Source: Pisaster brevispinus (taxonomy: Eukaryota; Echinodermata; Asteroidea; Forcipulatida; Asteriidae). Taken from it: a stretch of 64,000 nt of DNA. The position numbers and the translations under genes were made by a program. How positions within the stretch are numbered: position 1 is the first letter of the stretch; every line of letters begins with the position of its first letter. The notes below the pieces were generated by a model. That model saw only the letters and a list, made by a program, of their open reading frames with translations. It did not search any database and had not been told where the DNA came from. The stretch covers positions 1,364,001 to 1,428,000 of the forward strand of contig JAMKCF010000020.1 in assembly GCA_023634235.1 (NCBI GenBank). Reading direction: 5' to 3'. Positions 39,383-49,234 of the stretch are shown piece by piece.

Positions 39383-42300
39383 ATGATGGAGAACAGGTAC
39401 ACTTCAGCGACTCGCATCATCCGACAGGAAGGAAAAACAGAAATATTTTTTGAAAAAGCTCATTCATTTTCTTCAGTGAGTACTCAAAGGTCAAAGTTTG
39501 AAGTTTGAACAAACCATGATTAAGGATCTAAAAGCTAAAATAAAAGGTTGTCTGTCTTTTAGTGTTTCATTTAAGGTCAGTTCCATGGTACAAGACCAGA
39601 AATCTGGATTTTCGATTTTCGATTGAACGAAGAACAATTGACTAGAGCGGACTTGAACCAAAATTATTTTCATGAGTTATTTAAATTTCTGTTGATTATA
39701 GCAAAAATCAGCATCATCAAAATCACCCAGAGAGCAAAAATGTTTGTTAATGGGATAAGAGTAAACGTTATGAGAAAAGTATCCAGCCCAAATGCTAGAA
39801 GGATTCATTAATATAACATTGTCTTTATAGATTGTTCAGAATCATGTTGGCGCTTTCCTCAACACCTGTGGTGGAACGATCCATTTTGGGGTTAGACAAT
39901 CAGGCTGGCTGTTTGGTGTCTCCTGCTCAAGATCCGAAGAAGACAAATATCGACTTGAAGTTGATAATATCATGAAGTTTTTCCAACCCAAGGTCTCACC
40001 AAGTTTATACAGGTCAGTTTGGTGCAATTACTTACAAACATTTTTATTTCAATTTGTTTTCAATTAAATTTAAATAATTTGGCATACAGTGTAGATTCAA
40101 TTTAGACTTGATTTTCAAGTTTAGAACCCTAATCTGGCCAAATATCCCGCACAGCACAGTGACAGCAGAAAACCTACGACTCATGCGGTGGCAAGGTCAC
40201 ACTTGCATCCTTCAAAAGTTCCTTGTCGCTGACCCCACCATACATCTCGCGGAAAGGGACCTTCCCCTCAGTCAATGAATGCCTCATGAACCGTTTCCAC
40301 ACTGATGTGGTACCTTGTGGCAGCAGTCTATACAGGTGGGGCTACTCTGCATCCCCACTTTGTGACTGAGATGAACCCCAGACGATGCACCATATGATAG
40401 CCGACTGTTCACACTTTTGCCCTAACCGTGGCATCGCAGTCCTTCATCAGGCTGGAGACCTGGCCGTCATCTGGCTGACACACTTTGATAAGAGATAGAA
40501 GCAGCAAATAACTTCATCATCATCACTTGTGTTTCTGCCAATAATTTTCTAACAAATTTGTTTTTACAGTATGAAATTTACTCCGATTGACTCACCAATA
40601 TACAATGATCTTTGCGTCATATCAATCCATGTATGTCCTGGAACTGATATTATGTACATGGACGGACATAAAAAGGTATTCAACCATTCTACTCTTGAAC
40701 ATTTGGCTCTGTTTTGCTTCTTTTTTTTGGGGGGGGGGGGTTATGGGGTGGGGTTGGTTTTTTTTTTCTGACATTAGCACAGGATTTGAAACCCTCACAA
40801 TAAACAATGTTACTTCCAATCTGAAAGCTCAACATCCAGTACCAGGAATTTGTAGGCCCTATTAGACACGGACCCACACACAAACAAACAAACAAACAAA
40901 AAACACATGTATGGATGACACAAAATCCCTGACAGCAGGGATGAAGATTCCTGAAAATGGCTTTTGAGCCTGGAGTTCCCCTAATTCTAGACCCAGAATC
41001 TCCCAGATCTAACACTTCAGGAGGTTTACAGACGCTGTGCATCGCCTAAAATACAAAACTACAGATTTGGACACAATGTGGACTATATCTTTCTCCCTTT
41101 GGTGACTGCTGTACTTCTTTCAAGATCATTTGAAGGCTCTAGGAAAAATTGTGACAAAACATAACTTATTTTGTATTGTTTTCACACACAAATTTACCAG
41201 CACGAAAGAACTAACAATTGTGACAAAATTACTCACAAGCAATACTTTGCGTCTGCAGAATAAATAATAACAAAAGAGTAACCCAATTGAAACCAGGGTA
41301 CCTAAATGACACCAACCCACCATGACACTCAGTCAGTACTGCTAAATTGTTTAGTTTTCTCATGTTTACTGTTGGTTACTTTATTAAAGGTGATGATCAT
41401 GTTATCATCAGGAGTACATGGACCACTTAAACCTCAAGAAATACAACGAATTGCCATCCATAAATATAAACAGGTAAATAACTACTACTCCCAAATCTTA
41501 TCTTGCATAGTTTCAGTTCTCAAGTTTTTTTGTTCTGCTCAGCTCTAAGTGAATAGAACTTAATTTTATTACAAATAGGCAATGGTGCTTTTATCAACCT
41601 ATACGACGGTTGCTATTTGAATACTTGTCGTTTTTAATCTTGCTTTCTTTCCTGTAACCTCATCTGTGTTTCTAGGAAATACTAAATGCTGAAAACCTCA
41701 TGAAAGTGATCACACCATTCCCGAAAGATAAACCTCACTCCAAGAAGCTGAAGAAGAAAAAACATTCCCCTTCCAAAAGTCGCCCATCTAAACCAACCAC
41801 CCCTCCCAAGAAACGGGCATCATCTGACAACGGAGATGAACCAAGAAGGAAAGTGAAGTCACCTCCCAAAGTCTTTAATTCCATTTCAACACAGACTACT
41901 CCCAAACCTCAACCCACTGCAAGCAAAGCACAAGCAACAACTACTTCATCACAGGTCAGTCAAGTGGAGTGAATGAACACTTTTACAAATAAGATTAAAA
42001 ATGTACTGGCAGAACATATAAGCAGTTCCATACATACACCATTCCTCATATGGGGGCAGAGGGTCCCCCCCTATGTTCCCACACTTTAACACACTATTTT
42101 CCTCTTGTTTGGAAGTAACCCCCCCTCCCCATGGTACCACCAATCGTGCCCCATATCAAGCACCATAAGACCATACAACATGCCTCCTGATAAATGGTGT
42201 TTAAAGCTTTGCATGGTGTGAAAAATAAGAACTATAAATACTAAATAGTAAACTTGCAGGTACAACCATGTATAAAATCTCTTTTGAGGGAGTTGTTCAG

Positions 42301-43424
42301 AGCCAGTGTGGTCTCGACGTTTCGAACAGTATACTCTGCTCGTCTTCATTCTCCTGAAGACGAGCAGCGTATACTGTTTGAAATGTTCGAAACGTCGAGA
42401 CCACACCGGCTCTTTTCAGAGCCAACACTCCCTCAAAAGAGATTTATACATGGTTGTACCCGCAAGTTTACTATTTAGTATTTATAGTTACTTCTTATGC
42501 CTCCTGATGATGACTAGCTCTAATTGGTCCAAACATTTAAGAACAAACCAGCAATCTTCTTTCAGAACAAGTCACCTTTAAAAAGAGGCATTGCATAAGG
42601 CCATATCCGAATTAATGGCTTTGGCAGTAGCTAATGCTGGAACACTGAAAACTCCAATTCTTCAATCTTGCTGCTGCAGCCAACAGCCATAGCCCTAGCC
42701 TGAGCTTGCTTATCAGATTAAACTAATATGACATTGTACCGAATATAGAGTGCTTTACACACATCAGTGTATGGGTAAAACCAAATAATATTCTTCATCC
42801 CCAATGCAAATGTAATATCTGTTAAATAGTTGCAGTACCTGCTCCTAAAAAATAGGATTCAATCTGCCTATAATGGTAAGACATCTGCTCTAGAATTACT
42901 AAGGTCGTGGGTTTGAACCCCACCTGAGCAATATGCATGTGGATTTTGTTTCAAAGGACTCTGTGCTTTACAAACATCGGTGTATAGGTAAATCCACATA
43001 ATATTTTAAGGTCTGTTAATATGACAATATTTCTCACCGACAGGTAACCCCTCGGAACGACACTACAAGAAAGATTGCTTCCCCAGACAGTGTGATCTGC
43101 ATTGATGATACACCATGCAACAGTTCCATCATTACCATCAGAGACTCTTCATCAGAGTCAGATTGTTGTATTCTACTCGATGAAGCCACACCCATCCGCA
43201 ACCCTACTGATCTGTTTGCATCTCCAGATTGCTCCACACTCAAGAAAGTCACTCGAGCCAGACTGGATCCTCAATCCCCAAGTAACTTTCCAGCAAAGAC
43301 TAAACCCAAAAAACCAACCCCCAAAAAGAAGGCTAAGAAACACCAACTCAGTAGCACACCACAGTGTGAAGGCACTTGTAGAATTAAGCGAGCCAAGAAG
43401 AGTTCCAAATGTAGATATGTTTGA
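39383..43424 (+). CDS. Schlafen-type AlbA_2 domain protein with SIM-like cluster
   Basis: Exons 39383-39475, 39831-40012, 40570-40675, 41390-41473, 41676-41954 and 43044-43424 join in phase to 374 aa. Residues about 16-155 look like the Schlafen AlbA_2 (SLFN core) fold: EGKTEIFFEKA (E20/E24/K25, equivalent to the family's acidic ExxxE-type strand), then GAFLNTCGGTIHFGV (38-52), SGWLFGV, PIYNDLCVISIHV and VMIMLSSGVHGPLKPQEIQRI. Family members cleave or bind RNA/DNA and some restrict viruses; SLFNL1 is the closest arrangement I know. Residues 156-248 are basic (KPHSKKLKKKKHSPSK), probably for nuclear targeting or nucleic-acid binding. The last exon has VICIDD (265-270), IITIRDSSSESD (277-288) and CILLDE (290-295), all SUMO-interaction-like, and a second lysine-rich tail. 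No helicase domain follows. A LINE fragment sits in intron 3 and a large hairpin in intron 5. Confidence 0.85.
40120..40500 (+). pseudogene. Broken LINE reverse-transcriptase C-terminus
   Basis: An intron of the Schlafen-like gene reads, across frame breaks, as a zinc-knuckle-like RT tail: LCD...DEPQTMHHMIADCSHF, then NRGIAVLHQAGDLAVIWLTH. The QTMEHIxxxCP-type motif with trailing WL is typical of the C-terminus of jockey-like/non-LTR retrotransposons. A TGA falls between LCD and DEPQ, so it is dead. Sense orientation relative to the gene. Confidence 0.65.
42040..42180. repeat. Dispersed repeat shared with 58830-58990 and 63820-63970
   Basis: GGGGCAGAGGGTCCCCCCCT, then CACACTATTTTCCTCTTGT and GGTACCACCAATCGTGCCCC, is the inverse of GGAATTCTTTAGAGGATTTT ... 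GAAAATAGTGTG ... GGGGTTCCCTCTGCCCCAT at 63870-63963. At least three diverged copies. Family unknown. Confidence 0.6.
42192..42497. mobile_element. ~300-bp foldback element with 12-bp flanking duplication
   Basis: Arms pair over more than 100 bases: CTATAAATACTAAATAG to its inverse at 42472-42489, TCTCTTTTGAGGGAG to CTCCCTCAAAAGAGA, GGTCTCGACGTTTCGAA to TTCGAAACGTCGAGACC, and a centre of GAAGACGAGCAG type. ATGCCTCCTGAT stands on both sides (42180-42191 and 42497-42508), so a 12-bp target duplication is likely. It lies in the last intron of the Schlafen-like gene. Open frames in it are by-products of the symmetry. Confidence 0.8.
42735..43000 (+). mobile_element. tRNA-derived SINE pair
   Basis: GTGCTTTACACACATCAGTG (42750) belongs to one copy; ATGGTAAGACATCTGCTCTA, then GTCGTGGGTTTGAACCCCAC (box B) and GTGCTTTACAAACATCGGTG (42964) to a second. 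The A box-like ATGGTAAGACATCTGCT-to-B box spacing is tRNA-like. No functional tRNA. Confidence 0.65.
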
Positions 43425-45381
43425 TGGCCATATGGCAGGCATCGTTTTTTATAACCTGAGCTTATCTTCAACAGATTGCACATTAATGTATTTTCATTTC
43501 ATTTGAAACGGCAAGGCAAAATATGATGTCACACAATTCTCCTGGATGCCCATGGTCTGCCATTGTAGGAGTCAAATTGCATGTCAAGATATGGTGTGCG
43601 TCTTACTGCCCACCTGCGTTGAATTTGCCCTGCACAGTAACACGCTGGGAATTAGACTTTTAAAATAACCCAACTAAGATTGATTTGATTTAGCATGGAT
43701 GATGCAAGGTTAAAATTTGGTTAATAGTCACAATTGCTGTTACATGTATACGGGCGTGTATTATCTGTAGCATAAATACATGTAAAGAAATGCATGCACT
43801 TTTTGACATCAACTACATGTACACGGCAACTTGAGACACACCAGGCAGTTGAAGGTAAAACTGTATATACTGTAAATATGAGATTAAATTTAATTTGCCA
43901 GCATTTTAAACAGGTTGCCCACAACCATTTATTTCAGAAAGTTCTCTTTAAGCCAAATTACTTTACAGCATTTAAATAATATTAAGATAGTTACGAAAAA
44001 AGTCATAAATTTACATAAAAACAGGACAGAGTTCAACAAATAATGTGTGGAGATAATTTTATCATCTACTTAAATTAAAGGTATTATTAAAATATAAATG
44101 ACAAGTTTAATTAAAATATTTTTTCTGTTATCATTCTGTTAGAAAAAATTTCATCTTGAACCAAAAAGTCCTGCTTAAAATTACCTTGAAGTTTCAGAGT
44201 TTGACTTTGACCAGTTTCTCGAGTTTGAGTGTCAATGATTTCTCGTTTTAGAAAAAAAAATCATTCCATTTAAGACAAAAATGTTTTGTAAAAAAGACCG
44301 TAAGGGTAGTGGTGAATTAGCAGTGAATTAACAAGTGTACACAATGTACCTTTTGTCCTGAGTTCACAGGAATATTAAACGTTCAGTCATGAGATGGAAA
44401 CATAGCCTAGTCAACCTTGCATTCTTATTTTTACAAATATTAACAAGTTGTTTGTCAATGTACTGTATGGCTTTATGTTTGACTCTAAAGTCACAGGAAA
44501 GTTAGAATGATGGCATTGCCACCTCTAAATTTCAAGTAATCCCAGAGCTAGAGAAGTAGATCAAAGAGCCAGACTCCAAGAGTACAATACACATGTATTT
44601 TTTACATCTGAAAACATTGTCAGCTGAGTTTCATCACCAGGGGGCAAAAAAAATTAGCTTCAAGTCTGGAAATTATAAAAATTAATGGAAGTACATGTAC
44701 TAGTAAAACATGTTTAAAATGCATCAATATCATGACATTTAACAATAAATCTTATTCGTATTATATTGAAATACTGTACAATTTAATTTCATTTATAAAA
44801 ATTTAGTACACACACATGTCTATGACTCCTAAGAAAATATTAATCATTTATATAAATATTAATGGAAGTGCTAAATGTTTAAAAATGTTTAAAATGAATC
44901 AATATATCATGATATTTAAGAATAAATATTATTTGTATTATATTAAAATACAATTTGATTTGATTTTTAAAAATTTAGTACATGTCTCTGACCAGTGAAG
45001 TACATGTACATGTATGTAGTCGTCCAAAAGGCTGTTATCGGCAACTCAATTAATTCAGGAATTACATATAACATGTACATAAATTTATGCTTCTTAAGCA
45101 AACAAATAATGTACAAATAATATGTGCATTTAATGCACAGTAGATAAAATATAAAAATGTATGAACACATTTATGAAGAAAATTAAATACAAATAAAAAC
45201 AGTGTTTTTTATAATTAAACAATTTAAAGCATAACATTTGTGGGAGTAAAACCATTTTTTAACAGTGGAAAAGGGGAAAGAAAACAGAAAAACATTGTAT
45301 TGTGAAATTACAAAAGCTACATGTAACCCCAGCACAAACTACAAGGGAGTTATGTGCAGAGTACATGTATAAGGCATTTTA
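43425..45381. other. AT-rich spacer between convergent Schlafen-like and TIR genes
   Basis: No coding exon is supported. About 44740-44990 contains an imperfect direct duplication (ATCATGA(T/C)ATTTAA(C/G)AATAAAT). TGTACATG palindromes recur near 44693 and 45000. If the TIR gene is spliced at its internal GTAAGT, its last exon would have to lie here; I could not find a clear candidate. Confidence 0.5.
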
Positions 45382-46419
45382 TCATTTACTCACTATTAAT
45401 GACTTACGTTTGTTTTCTTCTGCCTTTTCTCTTTTCAATCTCCTTTCTACTCTGATGGTTCTTAGAAACATCTTTTCAATACAGGGATTCTTTATATTTA
45501 CCCCATTTAATCTACTCAACTCTATTGGCATCTTATAGGGCTTACCCTGACAAATAACTGGAACCACTGTTTCTCTCTTAATGGGGTTCTCTATTGATTG
45601 CGTGAGTGCTGTTTCGTAGCGATAAACAGACCAAATATCATCTTTGAAGTTGGAGGTTAGAAGAAGAACTGTGTACGAACTGTTCTTGTGTACATCTTCA
45701 AAAGATTTAAATTTGGTCTGATTTGGAAGGAAGTCATCAGATGTGACAACTTTCCAGTTTGCTTTCCTGGCAATATCAAAGAACTGTCGAGCTACTCTTT
45801 TGTCGCGCTTGCTGTACATCAGAAAAACGTCATAATGTTCATTATCTTCTTCTGGAGCTTCTTGGGAAGTTGGAGTGTGAGGCACTTGGCCTTGTTGAGG
45901 TGTCTGAGATGTAACAGCGGAGGCGTTGGGTTCAGTGGCAAGAGGTAGAGATTCTTGGCGTGTGGTACTTGCTGTCTTGTCATCATCATCAACGGGAATT
46001 GCCTGAACTTTAGCCTCAACCTCAGATTGAGTAAGTTCACTTGCGTTCCCGCTGGCCTCAGCTCCTCCTGCAGTGCTATCTTTATTTGCACACCTATCGA
46101 TACCACCATGACAACTAGCACCATGCTCCCCTTCACTGATGCCATGTTGAAGTAAGGCAGATGTATTGCTGTCACCTGACTCACAATTCTGCTCCTCTGG
46201 TTGTGCTTCAGAAGATTTGTCTTGTATCTGTCGGACACTTGCATTGGGGCTGTGTGATGTTATCTTTAATTGATTGAACTTACTGCAAAGAACATCCTCC
46301 TCATTAACAACAACTGCGTCGGTGTCTAAACTGCCTCCCTTAGTCTTACTTAGTTTAGTATCATCAGAAATATTGTCAGCTCCAATGGAACTAAACTCAT
46401 TCGAGCAGTTTGCAGACAT
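45382..46419 (-). CDS. TIR-domain adaptor, TICAM-like
   Basis: One exon from ATG 46419 to TGA 45384-45382 encodes 345 aa. Residues 1-190 are polar, Ser/Glu/Gln-rich and probably disordered. The TIR domain spans about 195-325: EHYDVFLMYSKRD (box 1), TSDDFLPNQTKF (BB-loop region), SSYTVLLLTSNFKDDIW (box 2/strand D region), YETAL, and TVVPVICQ. The LLLTSNF phrase, the short BB loop and the trailing basic helix (VERRLKREKAEENKRK) resemble TRIF/TRAM more than MyD88 or TLR tails. P189-EEDN-E194 just before the TIR matches the TRAF6-binding form PxExx(acidic). No death domain, RHIM or transmembrane segment is seen. Such a protein would act in cytosolic innate signalling (family inference). A consensus donor (GTAAGTC) lies nine codons before the stop, so the C-terminus may differ. 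The exon begins near 46527 with an acceptor (TTTTTACAG). Confidence 0.8.
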   Translation of the reverse strand: MSANCSNEFSSIGADNISDDTKLSKTKGGSLDTDAVVVNEEDVLCSKFNQLKITSHSPNASVRQIQDKSSEAQPEEQNCESGDSNTSALLQHGISEGEHGASCHGGIDRCANKDSTAGGAEASGNASELTQSEVEAKVQAIPVDDDDKTASTTRQESLPLATEPNASAVTSQTPQQGQVPHTPTSQEAPEEDNEHYDVFLMYSKRDKRVARQFFDIARKANWKVVTSDDFLPNQTKFKSFEDVHKNSSYTVLLLTSNFKDDIWSVYRYETALTQSIENPIKRETVVPVICQGKPYKMPIELSRLNGVNIKNPCIEKMFLRTIRVERRLKREKAEENKRKSLIVSK

Positions 46420-46539
46420 CTCAAAATTCCCTTTTAACAGATGAACCAATGAGAATGTGATGGAGAGACCTGACCTGATGAATGTGAGAAGTTCCAAATT
46501 ACATGTACAGCTTTGCACATTAAATCTGTAAAAATACAA

Positions 46540-47073
46540 AATACATGCACAAGATGACTAAAATGCCAACTTTAAGAACATTAGCCCAAACGGTGCCTTA
46601 TACAAAGTTGCAATGCCCGGTTTTAGGCTCAATTGACAATAACAAGTAATGTAATGTTAAATGCTATTTTTACAAGATGGGACTTACACATGTAGTTCAC
46701 CAAATACTTGAACTTCAAAATCCGTCCTGGATTATTATTGGCAGTTAATATCAAACAAAATTTAAACAGGCTGGGTCAGCCTTTAAATCAACCCTCAGAC
46801 ATTTCATAAAAATACACTTCTGTTGCAGCAGTCACATAATATTCATATTTCTATAATAAATGATGAGTGTGTCATACAATTTGAACTCCAATCATTGGAT
46901 ATCATTTCAATACTGCACACATTTCATTAATGCAGTGCAACGGAGACTGGCGTCCTACCCGGCCGAGGCGCGGTCTATCTCACACAGGAGACTCAGTAAC
47001 TATATATTGGACATTGTTGATTGTTACTTCAGTACTCCTTTAAAATTTTTTAAAAGGAGCACAGTGCCCCAGG
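46540..47073. other. Region upstream of the TIR gene
   Basis: Non-coding as far as can be seen. The block at 46938-47073 (ACGGAGACTGGCGTCCTACC, GAGACTCAGTAACTATATAT) partly recurs near 993-1021 and is the host of the TA-flanked element starting at 47076. Leader exon and promoter of the TIR gene should be in this stretch. Confidence 0.4.
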
Positions 47074-47075
47074 TA

Positions 47076-48134
47076 CAGTCATTTGACCAGTTCGGGATCA
47101 CTTTTTGAATTCACATTGTTTTTGGTTGCAATCTCTTTGACATTTTAAACAAAAAAGTTTATCAGTTTACCTAAACATGTTATAAAACTCACCAAGTATC
47201 CACTGACAAAAAAAGATTAGTACTTTTGAAGAGGCTTTGAGAAAAGTATTGTCACCTGTTTGACCAGTTCAGGATCAGTTGATTCTATTCTGAATCAGTA
47301 GCTTGCCCTCTATTGCAAACCAATACTCCCATTCATAAAACTGTCTCTCAAGGACACAAACTTCACAAGTGTGTTGGCATGGACATGGACTTCCTTTCTC
47401 CAGAGAATTTCATGCAAGTGTATTCAACAGCAGCGCAAAAATCCAGCAACAAAAACACAAAACAGCAGCAAAGGCAAATGAAAAGGTGAAGCACGCCTAA
47501 AAAAAGCAACATTGACACAAATATATATTCTTACAGTCGCAATTTCCTCCTCCAAGTTTCATTTTCTCACAAAAAAACAATATTCCTACAAGAATGTGTT
47601 GAAGAAATGTATCTTAAAAGCAACAAATAAACTTTCGACTGCAGCAGTAAGATTTTACATCACTGAGTGCGGCACCATTTGACGCAATGAGAGATGCTGA
47701 GTAGTGAGTGATCCCGAACTGGTCAAGGGTACGATGCCCCCCAAAAGACGATTTCGGTAATTTCGTCTCCTCAAAAAAACAAGACGACTGCTCAGTATTT
47801 ACCTGAAATATTTTTAACACATTCTAAGCATTTAACATAAATTTTATTCGCCCTGGCGTTCAAATTTTAAAGGTGGGAAGTTTTAACAGCGTTTTTCAAC
47901 TAACATTTTTTTTTTAAATAATGATCAAAATCGCAGACAAACTTCAAGAAAATGGCCATAATTTATTTGTTGATGAAGTTTGGAACCTTATTTTGGGTTT
48001 GTTGGTTTATTGCATGTTATTCTTCACATGTATCAACAGAAATTGGTAATGTGAGAAGTAACTTAATTATGGGGTTGTTGCAAAGTTGAAGTGATCCCGA
48101 ACTGGTCAATGATCCCGAACTGGTCAAATGACTG
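47076..48134 (+). mobile_element. Tc1/mariner-like non-autonomous element, copy A
   Basis: 1059 bp bounded by CAGTCATTTGACCAGTTCGG and its inverse, with TA on both sides (47074-47075, 48135-48136). TA duplication plus short inverted ends suggest Tc1/mariner superfamily. The 18-mer TTGACCAGTTCGGGATCA or its inverse occurs five times: 47083-47100, 47260-47277 (one mismatch), 47709-47726, 48092-48109 and 48110-48127. No transposase frame; the open frame at 47614-47820 has no domain. Copy B (53139-54120) is inverted. Confidence 0.85.
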
Positions 48135-48300
48135 TACTGGATCTACCCGGAGGAGGTTTTTAAATTGTGCACATTACAGCAATAATGGCTATTTATTGAC
48201 ATGATTGAGGAAGATGTATGTCAACAATAACTCTGTGTGCATTTAAGAGTCACTGACTGTACTGTCTTCCTCAGCAACTCAGTGTGACCATGGAGGTGGT

Positions 48301-48373
48301 TAGCCCCACTTGTGTGGCCAAGGATTCAGGAAGGATTCAGGTTTCCTGTCCCTTGGCCACACAAGTGGGGCTA
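48301..48373. repeat. 73-bp hairpin with 9-bp flanking direct repeats
   Basis: Arms TAGCCCCACTTGTGTGGCC (48301-48319, continuing AAGG) and the exact inverse ending GGGGCTA (48351-48373) enclose a 27-base loop. GGAGGTGGT abuts both sides (48292-48300 and 48374-48382). Confidence 0.9.
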
Positions 48374-48465
48374 GGAGGTGGTGTGACCATGCAGTGACAC
48401 TGACACTTCTCTTTTCATCTGTTCATGTCCAGACTTCACTAACCTCGCCCAGGCTCAGGTTTATT

Positions 48466-48588
48466 ATGACCAAGCGTACACTTCTTTTGCCTACAGTTTC
48501 CGATGTCAGAAATCATGAGTTGGAGTATTTGTTCATTACACTTACCGTTGTTAGTGTTACAGCCTTAGTTCTTTCAAATTCAAGAAAG
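48466..48588 (+). CDS. Possible small first exon, hydrophobic segment
   Basis: ATG followed by 41 codons (MTKRTLLLPTVSDVRN, then LEYLFITLTVVSVTALVL) to a possible donor AAG/GTAGCA, or on to TAA a few codons later. The second half could form a membrane helix. No partner exon or recognisable family. It may well be chance, and the surroundings are repeat-rich. Confidence 0.15.
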
Positions 48589-48688
48589 GTAGCACTGCAG
48601 TAAAATGCGCCGCACAGTCTAGGGTAGTTAGTGCTACACTTTCTTAGGTTTAAGCAATTTGGTTTAAGAGAGATCAGTGAGTCACATC

Positions 48689-48710
48689 CACTTAGTGTAG
48701 AGATCAGTGG
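48689..48710. repeat. Partial copy of the 35-bp palindrome
   Basis: CACTTAGTGTAGAGATCAGTGG is the right arm and centre of the palindrome at 29371. TCACATC lies on both sides (48682-48688, 48711-48717). A nearby AGAGATCAGTGAGTCACATC (48670-48688) means a local duplication could also explain these repeats. Confidence 0.6.
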
Positions 48711-49234
48711 TCACATCTCTCGCGCAGACATAAATGTTACCTATAGACGGACAGCAGGGGGCGCTAAACTGAAACTTTGGACTTCATACAGGCTCTGACT
48801 AAAAACCTTCCAAGACACAATCGTACTGGCGGAAAGAAAGTAACGTTTGCAGGGTATGAGTTAATATCCAACATTTTGTTATTACGGTTTAAAATTTAAC
48901 ACTGCCAACCAGACTCTAGATAAAATGCATATTTTTTGCAAAAAAGAAACAAAAAAACTATCAGGACCAAAGTTTTGAACCGCAGGCCTGGGGCCCATTA
49001 ACATTAATGGAGATCAATGTTCTCAACTATGGGCGGAGCATGCGGAAGTGAAGACGCGTCAACACTTTTTGTACACGTTTAGGCATAGCCGCGAGGCAGT
49101 GCTCCCGTTTTCATGGACTTTTTCTGAATTTTCAGGAGATATTGACCCGATGATGGATTGTAAATTAAGTGATGGAATTTAAGGAAATTCCTGTAATAAC
49201 TGGAGTCGTCAAAAAGTTGTTTGATTGACTTTTA

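Noticed and set aside
43173..43506. Overlapping frames opposite and beside the last Schlafen-like exon
   Set aside because: They are shadows; only the frame in phase with exon 41676-41954 keeps the SIM-like and basic tail and ends cleanly at 43424.
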